A stretch of 64,000 nucleotides of DNA, taken from Pseudomonas baetica (GTDB lineage Bacteria > Pseudomonadota > Gammaproteobacteria > Pseudomonadales > Pseudomonadaceae). The notes below the pieces were generated by a model. The model searched no databases. It saw nothing but the letters and a program-made list of their open reading frames with translations, and was not told the DNA's origin. The stretch spans positions 1-64,000 of the forward strand of contig NZ_JAIHLQ010000037.1 of the NCBI RefSeq assembly GCF_019733355.1. Direction: 5' to 3'. A program made the position numbers and the translations under genes. This document shows, piece after piece, positions 34,185 to 44,220 of this stretch (its first letter is position 1; each line of letters opens with the position of its first letter).

Positions 34185-35609
34185 TCAGTTTGCATCCCTC
34201 GCCGCTGTTGCGGCCTGGTTCAGATTCGAGCCAGGCCAACCTCCTCCGAGTGCCTGAAATAGCGAAATAACGTTGTTGAGTTGACTCTCTCTGACCTGAA
34301 TCGCCGCTAACTCGGTGTTGAATAGATTGCGCTGGGCGTCGAGCACCTCCAGGTAGGAGGAATAACCACCTTGATAACGATCTTGAGCGATATCCAATGA
34401 ACGGCCCAGCGTGTGTATCCGGGTGCGTGTCCATTCGATTTGTTCTTCAAAGCGCTTGACCGCCGACAGCGAGTTTTCCACTTCGCCGAATGCGTTGAGC
34501 GCGACAGCGCGATAGTTGTAAGCGGCCTGATCTCGTTGCGCCGTCGCCACCCCAACCTGTGCTTCAAGCCGTCCGGCACTGTAGATTGGGGCCAGTACGC
34601 TGGCGCCCAGATCCCACACCTTGACCGGATCGAAGTCCAGAGCGTTGACGTAGAGTCGACCGAAGCCTGCCGAGAGTTGCACTTGAGGCAGGTACTCATC
34701 GCGACGTGCCTCCAGGTTGTAATCCGAAGCCGCCACCATAAGCTCCGCTTGCTGGATATCCGGACGGCGCCGTAGCAATTCTGCTGGCAGCATCCCTGGC
34801 ACTGAAGGAGGGACGACGTTCTGGAACAGGCTGCCGCGGGACACATAGCCCGGCAGCGTTCCTGTCAGCAGGCGGATGGCGTTTTCCTGCTGGCGTATCG
34901 ATTGTTCCAGTTGCGGAATCATCTGCTGGGCGGATTCATACTCGGACTGCGCCTGGGTCAGTTCCAACTGCGAGGTATAGCCCTCATTGGCGCGGTCCTG
35001 AGCGACTATCAGTGCATCGCGGCGCGACGCGGCAGTATCGCGAGTGACCTTGAGCTGGGTGTCCAGCGACAGCAGGGTAATGTAGGCGCGTGCAACCGTG
35101 CTCGCGACCGACAGATGAATATTGTCCAGGTCTGTGCGGGTGGCCTGGTATTGCAACTGAGCCGCCTTGTCCAGGTTGCGCAGGCGCCCCCAAAGGTCTA
35201 ACTCATAGGCCACCTGGATTTCCGGTTGCACCGATCGGGTGTGAGTCACGCCGGTCAGACCAAGGTTACGTGTCGTCTGAGCGCTCAGTGTCCCGTCAAG
35301 CGTAGGCAACAGCGCCGAATGAGCCAGGCCGATCTGCTGACGCGCCTCCTCAACGCGTGCGACCGCTGTGAGCACGTCGTTGTTATGCGTCAACGCCTCA
35401 TCGACCAGTTGGCTCAGGACGGGGTCATTAAAGGCTTGCCACCACTGCGCCGAGACAGGCGCCGGGGCTTGGGTTTGACCTCGCCACTGCGAAGGGGGGA
35501 AGACCTTGGATTGCGTTGGCGCAGGTGCCTTGGCGGGTGCGCAACCTGCCAGCGCGACAAGGGTTGCGAGCGCGAGGTGTTGCCACGGGCAGGAGGCTGA
35601 CCGACTCAT
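34185..35609 (-). CDS. Outer-membrane efflux lipoprotein (OprM/NodT family)
   Basis: 474 aa. The lipobox VALAGC puts the lipidated Cys at 23. Two repeated outer-membrane efflux domains follow, each with long coiled-coil helices (about 70-260 and 280-460), as in TolC-like channels. It is the third gene of an efflux operon; its ATG overlaps the stop of the membrane-fusion gene. It would carry drugs from the EmrAB-type pump across the outer membrane. Confidence 0.92.
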   Translation of the reverse strand: MSRSASCPWQHLALATLVALAGCAPAKAPAPTQSKVFPPSQWRGQTQAPAPVSAQWWQAFNDPVLSQLVDEALTHNNDVLTAVARVEEARQQIGLAHSALLPTLDGTLSAQTTRNLGLTGVTHTRSVQPEIQVAYELDLWGRLRNLDKAAQLQYQATRTDLDNIHLSVASTVARAYITLLSLDTQLKVTRDTAASRRDALIVAQDRANEGYTSQLELTQAQSEYESAQQMIPQLEQSIRQQENAIRLLTGTLPGYVSRGSLFQNVVPPSVPGMLPAELLRRRPDIQQAELMVAASDYNLEARRDEYLPQVQLSAGFGRLYVNALDFDPVKVWDLGASVLAPIYSAGRLEAQVGVATAQRDQAAYNYRAVALNAFGEVENSLSAVKRFEEQIEWTRTRIHTLGRSLDIAQDRYQGGYSSYLEVLDAQRNLFNTELAAIQVRESQLNNVISLFQALGGGWPGSNLNQAATAARDAN

Positions 35610-36757
35610 GGCGCGCTACCTTCGTCGCCTACGCTGGCCGTATCGACATGAGCGACGACCGACATTCCGGGCCTGAGGCGCCGGGCCATCGGTTGGTTGG
35701 TGTCCAGCTCGATTCTTACGGGAATGCGTTGAGCGACTTTGGTGAAGTTGCCGGTGGCGTTGTCGGGCCGCAAGACGCTGAATTCCGAACCTGTGGCCGG
35801 AGCGAACCGCTCGACGCGCCCGCTCAGTCGCGCGCCGTCCAGGGCGTCCACGTCGAGGGTTACGGCTTGCCCCGCCAGCATGCCATTCACTTGGGTTTCC
35901 TTGTAATTGGCCACCACCCAAAGCTGTTCGGGCACCAGATACAGCAATTGCGAGCCGGCGCTGACGTATTGTCCAAGACGGACCGAGACCTCGCTGAGCA
36001 CACCATCACGCGGAGCGCGGATACGAGTGTTTTCCAGATCGATCTGCGCCAGGTGCAGGGCGGCCTGCGCGCTCCTGACGGCAGCCTCCAATACCCCTCG
36101 CGAAACCTGGGTGGATTTCACCGTCTCTTTGGCGATGTCGATTGCGGCTCGCGCTTTTTTTACATTGGCGCCCGCAGCACGGGCGGTAGCGCGGATCTGG
36201 TCACGTTCGCGGATAGACACCGAACCTCGCGAGGCGAGTTCATTGACCCGCGCTTCGTCGGCTCTGGCACGATCAAATTCGGCCTCCACCGAAAACATCT
36301 CCGCCTGCCTGGACGCCAGCGTCGCCTGATCCGACGCCTGGGTTTGCAGCGAGTTTTCCAGATCCGCCTTGCGAGCGTCCAGATCGGCTGCCGCTTGTTC
36401 AACCCGCTGCTGATAAATACGGTCGTCGATTTGTATCAGCACCTTTCCCTGCTTGACCACCTCGAAGTCCCGCACGAGCACTTGCGCTACGTAGCCATTG
36501 ACCTGCGGCGCCATGACGGTGATCTGCCCCCGAACATAGGCATTCTCTGTGGTCATCACTGCGCTGTTGAACGGCCAGAACTGCCAGGCATACAGAACCA
36601 GGACGATGCCAACGCCCGCCCCGCCCGCCATCAACCACAGGGTCGTACGGCTCGGTTTGATGATTTTCGGCGGATCGACCGACGCGCCACCTGCATCGGC
36701 TGCATCGCTGGGAGGGGTTGAGGTTTCGAGGTTTTTCGTCGGATCGGTCTGGCTCAT
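35606..36757 (-). CDS. HlyD-family membrane-fusion protein (EmrA-like)
   Basis: 383 aa. One membrane helix (about 40-62) is followed by a biotinyl-lipoyl-like half (ENAYVRGQITVMAPQVNGYV), a coiled-coil hairpin (about 110-225), the second lipoyl half (TRIRAPRDGVLSEVSVRLGQ) and a beta barrel. It joins the MFS pump to the outer-membrane channel. The ATG at 36757 lies 4 bp after the MFS stop. Confidence 0.92.
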   Translation of the reverse strand: MSQTDPTKNLETSTPPSDAADAGGASVDPPKIIKPSRTTLWLMAGGAGVGIVLVLYAWQFWPFNSAVMTTENAYVRGQITVMAPQVNGYVAQVLVRDFEVVKQGKVLIQIDDRIYQQRVEQAAADLDARKADLENSLQTQASDQATLASRQAEMFSVEAEFDRARADEARVNELASRGSVSIRERDQIRATARAAGANVKKARAAIDIAKETVKSTQVSRGVLEAAVRSAQAALHLAQIDLENTRIRAPRDGVLSEVSVRLGQYVSAGSQLLYLVPEQLWVVANYKETQVNGMLAGQAVTLDVDALDGARLSGRVERFAPATGSEFSVLRPDNATGNFTKVAQRIPVRIELDTNQPMARRLRPGMSVVAHVDTASVGDEGSAP

Positions 36758-36761
36758 AAGG

Positions 36762-38360
36762 TCACACAACTGCGGAGGAGGGAGTGGCGGGCGGCGGCGG
36801 TGTCGCTTTACGCGCAGCACGGGCGGTGTGCACCAATGACCAACACAGGAAACTGATGGTCAGCACACCCAGTACCCGGAAGACGTCATTGAATGCCAGT
36901 ACGTTGGCTTCTCGGGTAGCGGCCTGGCTTAGCTGGGATATGCCCTGCGCATTGCGTAGGGCGGGATCAGGCTGAGTCGCGGCATAGATCTGTCCCTGAA
37001 TCTGCAGACGCTGCGCGATTACGGAATTGGTGGGGTCGATGTGCGCGTTGATCTGGCTGGAGTGAAACTTTTCCCGCAGGACCTGAAACGAGCCTAAAGC
37101 TGCTGGCCCCGCCAGCCCCCCGATACTTTGAGTGAGCGAGAAAAGCACAGCGAAGCTGACCATGTAATGAGGCCCATTCTTCAGCGCACTCATCACGCCT
37201 ATCAGCAACAAAGGCCCCATGAACATCCCTGCGGCCACCGACAACAGGAATTGACTGAGGAACATATTTTGCGGACGTGTCAGGTTGGTGGCATCGGCAT
37301 CCATGAAACTGCCCACCGCGACCAGCACGATAGACACCAGAATCTGCGGTACGGCAGCTTTTTCGCTGAACGTCAGGGCGCTGACGAGTATCCCCGCCAC
37401 AAGCCCTGCAAGCATGACTGCATACAAGGGCTGCAATTGATCGGCTGCCATGCCCAGATTCTGTAACAGGCCAACCGCGCCATAGGTTTGTTCGGAAAGG
37501 ATGAAGCGCAACATCAGCGCGCCCAAGGCAAAACGTATCGTTTCGAGCGAAGCCAGCCAGCGGGTTTGCAGCAACGGGTTCTTGCGCTGGTGCTCGATCA
37601 TGACGGCCACGGTCAGCAATACAATGGCCGCGATGAGGGCATAGCCTATCCACGTTTGGGTATTCCACCACTGGACGCGGCCCTGGGTCAGTACCGCAGC
37701 AAACAAACCCAGCGCAGGGGCGAGCAGGAAAAAAGTGAGAAAGTCCAGTGGTTCGAAAGCTTTGATCTGCACGCCGGGCGGCAGTTTGAGCGCCACTACG
37801 GCGGCCAGGCAGCACAGCGCCAAGCCCGCCTCGAAGACATAAAGACGATGCCACTCGCCCATGTCGAGCAAGGCGGGGGAGATCAGCCAGGCGAGCGGCG
37901 TGGCCAATTGAGAGATACCGATGCCAAGGACCAGGGCGCTCCCCATTGCAGCCTTTTTAAATGCCTGCAACATGTACATCACGGCCAGGGTGCTGACGGT
38001 CGCCCCGGCAAAACCGCTGGCGGCCCTGACGAATACCGCCATGGTGAAGCCGTCGATGAATACATGCGCAACCGTGAGCACGACATAGGCGAGCAGACCA
38101 ATTTCAGCGAAACGTCGCAGACCATACTGTTGGCGAAACTTAACCAACAGCAATGCGGTAGAGATGTTCACCATCAGGTAGGCAGCCGGCAACCAGGCCG
38201 CTTCGGAGGGGGTCAATCCCAGATGCCCCTGGATATTGGCAAGGTTGGCGCTGATCAGTGCGTTGCCTAATCCCCCTGTAATGCCCAGCAACGTCGCAAC
38301 AAGCGCATAGGCCAATCGCACGAGCGGGCTGTGATAGGGGGTGGAAGGAGAACCTGGCAT
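36762..38360 (-). CDS. MFS multidrug transporter, DHA2/EmrB type
   Basis: 532 aa from ATG 38360 (MPGSPSTPYHSPLVRLAYAL), with about 14 membrane helices as in the DHA2 family. A TTG at 38414 would add 18 residues; neither start has a clear ribosome-binding site, so this end is uncertain. It uses the proton gradient to expel toxic compounds with EmrA- and TolC-like partners. A TetR gene is divergent. Substrates are unknown. Confidence 0.88.
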   Translation of the reverse strand: MPGSPSTPYHSPLVRLAYALVATLLGITGGLGNALISANLANIQGHLGLTPSEAAWLPAAYLMVNISTALLLVKFRQQYGLRRFAEIGLLAYVVLTVAHVFIDGFTMAVFVRAASGFAGATVSTLAVMYMLQAFKKAAMGSALVLGIGISQLATPLAWLISPALLDMGEWHRLYVFEAGLALCCLAAVVALKLPPGVQIKAFEPLDFLTFFLLAPALGLFAAVLTQGRVQWWNTQTWIGYALIAAIVLLTVAVMIEHQRKNPLLQTRWLASLETIRFALGALMLRFILSEQTYGAVGLLQNLGMAADQLQPLYAVMLAGLVAGILVSALTFSEKAAVPQILVSIVLVAVGSFMDADATNLTRPQNMFLSQFLLSVAAGMFMGPLLLIGVMSALKNGPHYMVSFAVLFSLTQSIGGLAGPAALGSFQVLREKFHSSQINAHIDPTNSVIAQRLQIQGQIYAATQPDPALRNAQGISQLSQAATREANVLAFNDVFRVLGVLTISFLCWSLVHTARAARKATPPPPATPSSAVV

Positions 38361-38499
38361 CGATGGCCGTTCATGCGCTTCCCATTTTGGCGTCGGTTCA
38401 AGGTACTCAGCCAAGCGCAGTAATCTCGATAAACCGTTATGGGCGAAGGTGCCGTTCAGTTTGCGGGATACTAGACGGGTGAGTCGAGTATTAGTTCAT

Positions 38500-38527
38500 T
38501 TTACGACGATATCAAATCGGTCATAAT
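38500..38527 (+). promoter_or_regulatory. Promoter of the efflux TetR gene
   Basis: TTTACG (38500-38505) and CATAAT (38522-38527) are 16 bp apart, 26 bp before the TetR start. The divergent MFS operon must have its promoter in the same region, so a TetR operator is expected here. I see no clean palindrome. Confidence 0.5.
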
Positions 38528-38553
38528 GGACGGCCAAATCATGTATCTCTCCC

Positions 38554-39195
38554 ATGACTGACAAGAAACCCTCTTCATCCCGTCCCCCTCAGCAAGCCCG
38601 CGGCCGCGAGCGGGTATCGGCGATATTGGACGCTTGCGCCCGTTTGATCCTGCTCGAAGGTGCCGCCCAGGTGACGATGCATGGCATTGCCCGAGAAGCT
38701 GGAACATCGATTGGCTCGCTCTATCATTTCTTTTCAGACAAGCAGCGAGTGCTGGAAGCGTTGGGTGAACGCCATATACAGTCGCTGGCGGTCATTACGG
38801 ACGAATTGATGGCCATCGACGACAGTGTCTGGGTCGACGAAAGCGTAGAGGGCGTTATCGCTCGACTGATCGTTCCGATCCTGCGCTATACCGAGCAGCA
38901 TCGGGACCTGGTTTCATTAATCTTTCCGCTCGATGGCACTTATCGTTTGAGTAACCCTGATCTGCGCCTGCGGATCGAAGGCATCTACGCACGGGTGCTT
39001 CAGATCCGATTGCCAGATGTGACTGCCGAGGCACGCCAAACTTACGTCCTGGCATTGATAGGGCTGCCCATGGGCGCCTTTCAGATCGCGCAGGAAAATA
39101 ATGCGTTGTCCAGGCGTATCTTGATTGAAGAGCTTCCGAGAGCTCTGACCGCTTACCTGAAAGCCCTGGAAGGACTTCATAAAGTAACTGGGTAG
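38554..39195 (+). CDS. TetR-family regulator of the adjacent efflux operon
   Basis: 213 aa. The HTH lies at residues about 18-65 (RERVSAILDACARLILLEGA, then AGTSIGSLYHFFSDKQRVL). A C-terminal TetR ligand domain follows. It is divergent from the EmrAB/OMF operon and so is its likely local repressor. The 187 bp after it hold no gene. Confidence 0.88.
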   Translation: MTDKKPSSSRPPQQARGRERVSAILDACARLILLEGAAQVTMHGIAREAGTSIGSLYHFFSDKQRVLEALGERHIQSLAVITDELMAIDDSVWVDESVEGVIARLIVPILRYTEQHRDLVSLIFPLDGTYRLSNPDLRLRIEGIYARVLQIRLPDVTAEARQTYVLALIGLPMGAFQIAQENNALSRRILIEELPRALTAYLKALEGLHKVTG

Positions 39196-39382
39196 ATGTG
39201 CGCCCAAAACATGGGTGTACCGAATGCCGTCGTGAGTCTGATGTGTGCCGCAATCCCGGAAGGTGGATTGTCCCGTACAGGCATACGGTGAATAGAAGAC
39301 CATCGGCGGAAACCGTAATCCAACGATTCGTGCTTCGGTCGGGCCTTCTCGGAGAACTGCAGTACCGCGTCGTTGCCTGGTG

Positions 39383-41905
39383 TCAGCTTGCCCAGTGAAC
39401 CCGTTGACTTTCCAATGGCACCGCCAGGCCATATTCGCTGCCGGGAATGATGCGGACAGTGAAGTCTTCTATCTCCCGGTCACCGCGCGCCTCCACAACG
39501 TAGAGCCGCGTCTGGGCATGCTCATCGGCCGGTTTGAGCGTCATGTCCAGCACTTGCGCGGGCGCATGACCGCGTTGCTCCGCATACAACTGTACGCATA
39601 GAGCATTTACGGGTAGAGCGCCAGTATCGATTGCCACTTCCACCTTGTACGTCAGTGCCGGCCCGCGGGTGATCCGAGTGTCGAGTATCTTAATCTCGTC
39701 CCAATGTTCATCCAGGGACGTGAGTCGATCTCTCAACAGGTTCGCCACGGCACTACGCTCTTTCGTCCGCTCACGGTAGCGGAGGGCGCCTGGCAGATAG
39801 TAGCGCTCGGTGTACTCGCGTACCGCCCGGTCGGCGGAGTATTCCTGCACCAGATTGCTCATGCTACTGCGGATGTGCTGGATCCAGCGCCGAGGCAGTC
39901 CATCGGCGTCGTGCTCATAGAAGGTCGGAATGATCTCGTTTTCCAGCAGTTGATATAGCTGTTCAGCGTCCCTGGCATCTGCACCCGGATCGGCTTCGGG
40001 CTCCTCGCTACCATCGCCAATGGCCCAACCCAGCCCTGGCTCATAGGCTTCTGCCCACCAACCGTCCAGTTGCGACAGGTTCAGACCCCCATTGGCCAGG
40101 ATCTTCATGCCGCTGGTGCCGCTGGCCTCCCATGGACGCCTTGGGGTGTTAATCCAGACGTCCACACCGCTTACCAGATGCTGTGCCACACGCATATCGT
40201 AATCGTCGAGAAAGGCGATGCGCCCCTGGCTGTCGGTGTCGCGAATGAAGGCATGCCATTGAGCGAGCATTGCCTGGCCCTGCAGATCTGCAGGATGCGC
40301 CTTGCCTGCTACCAGCAACTGGACCGGCCATCGTGAATGTTGGATCAGATTGAGCAAGCGTTGTGGATCATGCAGCAACAGGTTGGGGCGTTTGTAGGTG
40401 GCGAAGCGGCGGGCAAAACCCAAGGTCAGAACATCGGGGTCGAACCACTGCTGACACGCGTCGATCTGTTGCAGCGATGCTCCATGAATCGCTCGCTGAC
40501 GAGCCAGATGATCACGGCTATAGTCCAGCAATGCACTCCGGGCCCGGCGGCGGATATTCCAGAGGTCCTGATCACTGAAGCTGCTCAGCGCCTGCTCGGC
40601 GCTCAGTTCCGGTTCACCCCCGCTGGGTTGTCCCTTATGCCAGTGTTTCCAGGCCTCCAGTGCATCGGCGCCTATCCAGGTCGCCAGATGAATGCCGTTC
40701 GTGACATGGCCGATGGGTACCTCCGCCGCTGGCCAACGCGGATACAGCGGTTCGAAGATGCGTCGGCTGGTGGCGCCATGCAGTTCGCTCACTGCATTGA
40801 TCGCCCCCGCGGCACGACTGGCAAGCCAAGCCATGTTAAATGGCGAATCAGGCACTCCGGGCTGTTCCTGACCAAGACTGATCACTCGTGCCACGGGCTG
40901 TGCCAGCTCCTGCTGGATGTAATGGCCCAGGTACTTTTCGATCAGCGCTGGCGGAAAACGATCAAAGCCGGCGGTGACCGGCGTATGGGTGGTGAACAGG
41001 TTGCCTGCACGAGTGGCTGTCAGGGCTACCTCGAAGTCGACATTGTGTTTGCGCTGATAGCTGAGCGCACGCTCCAGCACTGCAAATGCGGCATGGCCAT
41101 CGTTAAGGTGCAGCACGTCCGGTTCGACGCCGGCGGCCTCCAGCAGACGCCAGCCGCCAATGCCGAGAACCAGTTCCTGGCGCAGACGCATTTCCAGATC
41201 GCCGCCATAGAGTTCGCCGGCGATCAAGCGCACTGGCGGCGGATTGGCCGGGTCATTGGTGTCGATCAACAGCAGGCGGTTACGTCCGACATTGACTTGC
41301 CATCCACGTAACCAGATGGTCCAACCGGGGAAATGGCAGGCCAGCCGCACCGGGTTTCCGCTGCCATCGAGCAACGGCCTTACGGGCATCTGTCGGGTGT
41401 CATTGACCGGGTACAACGCTTGCTGATGTCCCTGGCTGTCGAACTCCTGACGAAAGTAACCGTGCTGCCAGAGCATGCCTACCGCCGTGACCGGCACGCC
41501 TAGATCGCTGGCCGCCTTGAGCTGATCCCCGGCCACGTTTCCCAACCCGCCGGAATAAATGGGCAGTGCATCGCTGAGCATGAACTCCATGGAAAAGTAC
41601 GCGATGCAGCAGGCTTGTTCTTGCCGATGGCTTTGGTGAAACCAGCCTGGCGTGTTCAATTCGTCGTAGCGGGTCTGCGAAAGCGGCTGCAAATGCGCAC
41701 GAAACGTCGGCTGTCGCAGCAACCCCTCAATGTGATCGTCACTGACACTGGATAGCACCAGGCAAGGATTGCGGCTGAGCAGCCATAGATCATTGTCCAT
41801 TAGCCGCCAGATCATGTCGTTCAAACTCGACCAGGTAATGCTCAGGTCGAATGCCAGCTCATCCAGGTCCATGCGCAGCTTTTCGATACTTTTTTCCAGC
41901 GCCAT
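39383..41905 (-). CDS. glgP: Alpha-glucan (glycogen/maltodextrin) phosphorylase, DUF3417 type
   Basis: 840 aa. The N-terminal DUF3417-like region begins ALEKSIEKLRMDLDELAFDL. The phosphorylase domain follows (AYFSMEFMLSDALPIYSGGL, LHLNDGHAAF, GHVTNGIHLATW). The PLP site ASGTSGMKILANGGLNLSQ carries the Lys. This is the short bacterial GT35 subfamily, which releases glucose 1-phosphate from alpha-1,4-glucans with phosphate. GGAGAG precedes the ATG. On this island it could supply phosphorylated sugar to the phosphoketolase route (inference). Confidence 0.92.
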   Translation of the reverse strand: MALEKSIEKLRMDLDELAFDLSITWSSLNDMIWRLMDNDLWLLSRNPCLVLSSVSDDHIEGLLRQPTFRAHLQPLSQTRYDELNTPGWFHQSHRQEQACCIAYFSMEFMLSDALPIYSGGLGNVAGDQLKAASDLGVPVTAVGMLWQHGYFRQEFDSQGHQQALYPVNDTRQMPVRPLLDGSGNPVRLACHFPGWTIWLRGWQVNVGRNRLLLIDTNDPANPPPVRLIAGELYGGDLEMRLRQELVLGIGGWRLLEAAGVEPDVLHLNDGHAAFAVLERALSYQRKHNVDFEVALTATRAGNLFTTHTPVTAGFDRFPPALIEKYLGHYIQQELAQPVARVISLGQEQPGVPDSPFNMAWLASRAAGAINAVSELHGATSRRIFEPLYPRWPAAEVPIGHVTNGIHLATWIGADALEAWKHWHKGQPSGGEPELSAEQALSSFSDQDLWNIRRRARSALLDYSRDHLARQRAIHGASLQQIDACQQWFDPDVLTLGFARRFATYKRPNLLLHDPQRLLNLIQHSRWPVQLLVAGKAHPADLQGQAMLAQWHAFIRDTDSQGRIAFLDDYDMRVAQHLVSGVDVWINTPRRPWEASGTSGMKILANGGLNLSQLDGWWAEAYEPGLGWAIGDGSEEPEADPGADARDAEQLYQLLENEIIPTFYEHDADGLPRRWIQHIRSSMSNLVQEYSADRAVREYTERYYLPGALRYRERTKERSAVANLLRDRLTSLDEHWDEIKILDTRITRGPALTYKVEVAIDTGALPVNALCVQLYAEQRGHAPAQVLDMTLKPADEHAQTRLYVVEARGDREIEDFTVRIIPGSEYGLAVPLESQRVHWAS

Positions 41906-42080
41906 AAAGCCTCTCCGGTGCGTGTCACTAGCTTGGTAAAGGGCGGTTACGCGTGTTGAACTATTTCTCCTGTCTCACGGCTCGGAAGAACCGAATGCAC
42001 GCCGTTGCATTGACGGCGTAAACGCCTGAGTGTGTCGCCTGTGATGACCGACGATTAGGTTGCACATGCAGCTTGCGTAT

Positions 42081-42725
42081 TCAAATTTCCCGCTGAAGAA
42101 GTGATCTCCATAGCGATTTCATGCCGGGCAAAAAATGTTCAGAGCTGAATGCATTACCGTCGAGCTGTCCGACCAAAGAGCGCATCGAAACTGTCAGGGC
42201 AATAGCACCGGAGACATTATAGAAAAACAGCTCGGGATCAACGTTTTCAAGAAAGCCATCAGCGATTGCGAGCTCAACGGTTGGCAGCAAGACCTCTTGT
42301 GCGGGCCTGATGAGGCGCTCATAGACGTAGTGGAATCTTTCATCCCTCTGGGCGATTTCCTTTATGACGAACATCGACATTTCCGGTGCATCTGCTGAAA
42401 AGTCGATCATCTGGTCAATCGCAAGCTGAAGTCGGTCCATGGACGTTCCATCGGCGAATTCGGCGGGACTTCGTGATCGACTCAGTTCCAGGACAAATTT
42501 ACTTGCTATGTCATCCACGACTGCTTTCCACAGATCCAGCTTTGCGCCATGGCGATGCGCGATCAAGGCCGCGTCGACGTCCGCCGCGGTAGCGATACGC
42601 CGCAGGCTGGCACCTTCGAAACCGTGCGTTGCAAAGCACGTCAATGCCGCCCGCAGAATGGCATCGGGTTTGACCTCGTCGGCTTTGGGCGGCCTGCCTC
42701 GGCGTTTGGTGAGCTCGTTGGGCAT
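42081..42725 (-). CDS. TetR-family regulator (CecR-like)
   Basis: 214 aa. A basic start (KRRGRPPKADEVKPDAILRA) leads into the HTH (about 20-65, GFEGASLRRIATAADVDAAL), then a C-terminal TetR domain. It is divergent from a HlyD/RbbA/YhhJ export operon, the same pairing as E. coli cecR (ybiH) with its HlyD/ABC genes. It very probably represses that operon through the palindrome at 42766-42780. Confidence 0.87.
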   Translation of the reverse strand: MPNELTKRRGRPPKADEVKPDAILRAALTCFATHGFEGASLRRIATAADVDAALIAHRHGAKLDLWKAVVDDIASKFVLELSRSRSPAEFADGTSMDRLQLAIDQMIDFSADAPEMSMFVIKEIAQRDERFHYVYERLIRPAQEVLLPTVELAIADGFLENVDPELFFYNVSGAIALTVSMRSLVGQLDGNAFSSEHFLPGMKSLWRSLLQREI

Positions 42726-42756
42726 TCGGTGGATATACCTGATCTAGACGGATTGG

Positions 42757-42786
42757 TTGACATGTGCGTCGAAGCGACGCTTTAAT
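42757..42786 (+). promoter_or_regulatory. Promoter with embedded TetR operator for the export operon
   Basis: TTGACA (42757-42762), 18 bp, TTTAAT (42781-42786). The spacer holds the perfect inverted repeat GCGTCG-AAG-CGACGC (42766-42780), so a bound repressor would block polymerase. The leader to the HlyD start at 43150 is about 355 nt with no gene of its own. Confidence 0.65.
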
Positions 42787-43149
42787 CAACGCTCGATGAA
42801 TTAATTTTCATGGTGGGCTAATCCTAGCACCGGATCGTGGGGGCGTCTCACTGTTGAGGGCCCGAAACGAGGCTGACCCGCTGTCGTTTCAGGGGCAGCC
42901 AACTCCCGACCTGAATTCGCAGCCACATTCGCTCGTTGCAGCTGGAAACGGATATTGCTTGAGACTTGCGCGTTGCCGTTGCGCGAATCGAACACTTTTG
43001 AACTCGCTAGGGGATTCAGTGGGCGGACCTATTCCCATGCATTGCAGCCGAGTCGCTTTGTACGCCGCACAAGCGCAGACCAGGCCACTTCGCTATGGCT
43101 GCCGAACGCCTGAATTGAACGTAAAGCCCAAGGACTAAGGTCGTTATTC

Positions 43150-44220
43150 ATGAAAGTACCTGGCAATAAGCTGTTAGTGCCCCTGGGCGTCGTCGTTGTG
43201 TTGGTTGCAGGCTGGTTTATGTGGAAGGCCTTGAACCCTGTCGGGTTTGGCGATGGGTTTGTCAGCGGGAACGGGCGTATCGAGGCCACCGAAGTGGATG
43301 TCTCGGCAAAACTTGCGGGTCGTGTGGATGACATCCTGGTGCAGGAGGGTGACTTCGTCGAACGCGGACAGATGTTGGCAAGCATGCAAATCCAGACGCT
43401 TACGGCTCAGCGTGACGAGGCTGTCGCTCAGCATCAGCAGGCGATCAACACCGTGTTGGGCACCAAGGCACAGGTATTGGTACGTCGAAGCGACAAATTG
43501 GCTGCCGAGGCGCTGATCGCTCAACGCGAAAGCGAACTTGACGCCATGAAGCGCCGACTGAAACGTTCCGAAATGTTGTCCCGTGAAGGCGCTTTGTCGA
43601 CTCAGCAATATGACGATGACCGAGCGAACGTACGAAGCGCCGAGGCGACACTGAAGGCGGCTCAGGCTCAGGTGGCAGCGGCTCAAGCCAATATTGAGGC
43701 TGCTCAAGCCGAGGTCGTGGGCGCGCAATCGGCGGTGACGGCGAGCCTGGCCACGATTGCTCGAATAGAGGCCGACATCACCGATAGCCAGCTGGTCGCG
43801 CCACGCGCCGGGCGCGTTCAGTACCGCGTCGCTCAGCCGGGCGAAGTGTTGGCGGCGGGCGGCAAGGTACTCAACCTGGTCGATCTTTCCGACGTGTACC
43901 TGACGTTTTTTCTCCCGGAAAGTGTGGCAGGGCGGGTCGCGCTGGGCAGCGATATCCGCATCATTCTCGATGCCGCACCTCAGTACGTCATACCGGCGAA
44001 GGTCTCGTTCGTCGCTAGCGTTGCACAATTCACCCCGAAGACCGTTGAAACGGCCAGCGAACGTCAGAAGCTGATGTTTCGTGTCAAGGCGCAGATCGAT
44101 CGGGACCTTTTACTGCGCAACCTCACACAGATCAAGACCGGTCTGCCCGGTGTGGCCTGGGTCAAGCTTGACCCGCAAGCCGACTGGCCAGTTGAACTGG
44201 CTGTGAAAGTTTCTAAATGA
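43150..44220 (+). CDS. HlyD-family membrane-fusion protein (YhiI-like)
   Basis: 356 aa. An N-terminal membrane anchor (about 8-27) leads to SGNGRIEATEVDVSAKLAGR and the lipoyl half. A long Ala/Gln-rich coiled coil (about 95-210) and VAPRAGRVQYRVAQPGEVL follow. AAGG precedes the ATG. The stop overlaps the next gene (ATGA). It is the periplasmic adaptor of the ABC exporter. Confidence 0.92.
   Translation: MKVPGNKLLVPLGVVVVLVAGWFMWKALNPVGFGDGFVSGNGRIEATEVDVSAKLAGRVDDILVQEGDFVERGQMLASMQIQTLTAQRDEAVAQHQQAINTVLGTKAQVLVRRSDKLAAEALIAQRESELDAMKRRLKRSEMLSREGALSTQQYDDDRANVRSAEATLKAAQAQVAAAQANIEAAQAEVVGAQSAVTASLATIARIEADITDSQLVAPRAGRVQYRVAQPGEVLAAGGKVLNLVDLSDVYLTFFLPESVAGRVALGSDIRIILDAAPQYVIPAKVSFVASVAQFTPKTVETASERQKLMFRVKAQIDRDLLLRNLTQIKTGLPGVAWVKLDPQADWPVELAVKVSK

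Noticed and set aside
42854..43138. Forward frame between the operator and the HlyD gene
   Set aside because: No ribosome-binding site and no recognisable sequence; more likely part of the long leader.
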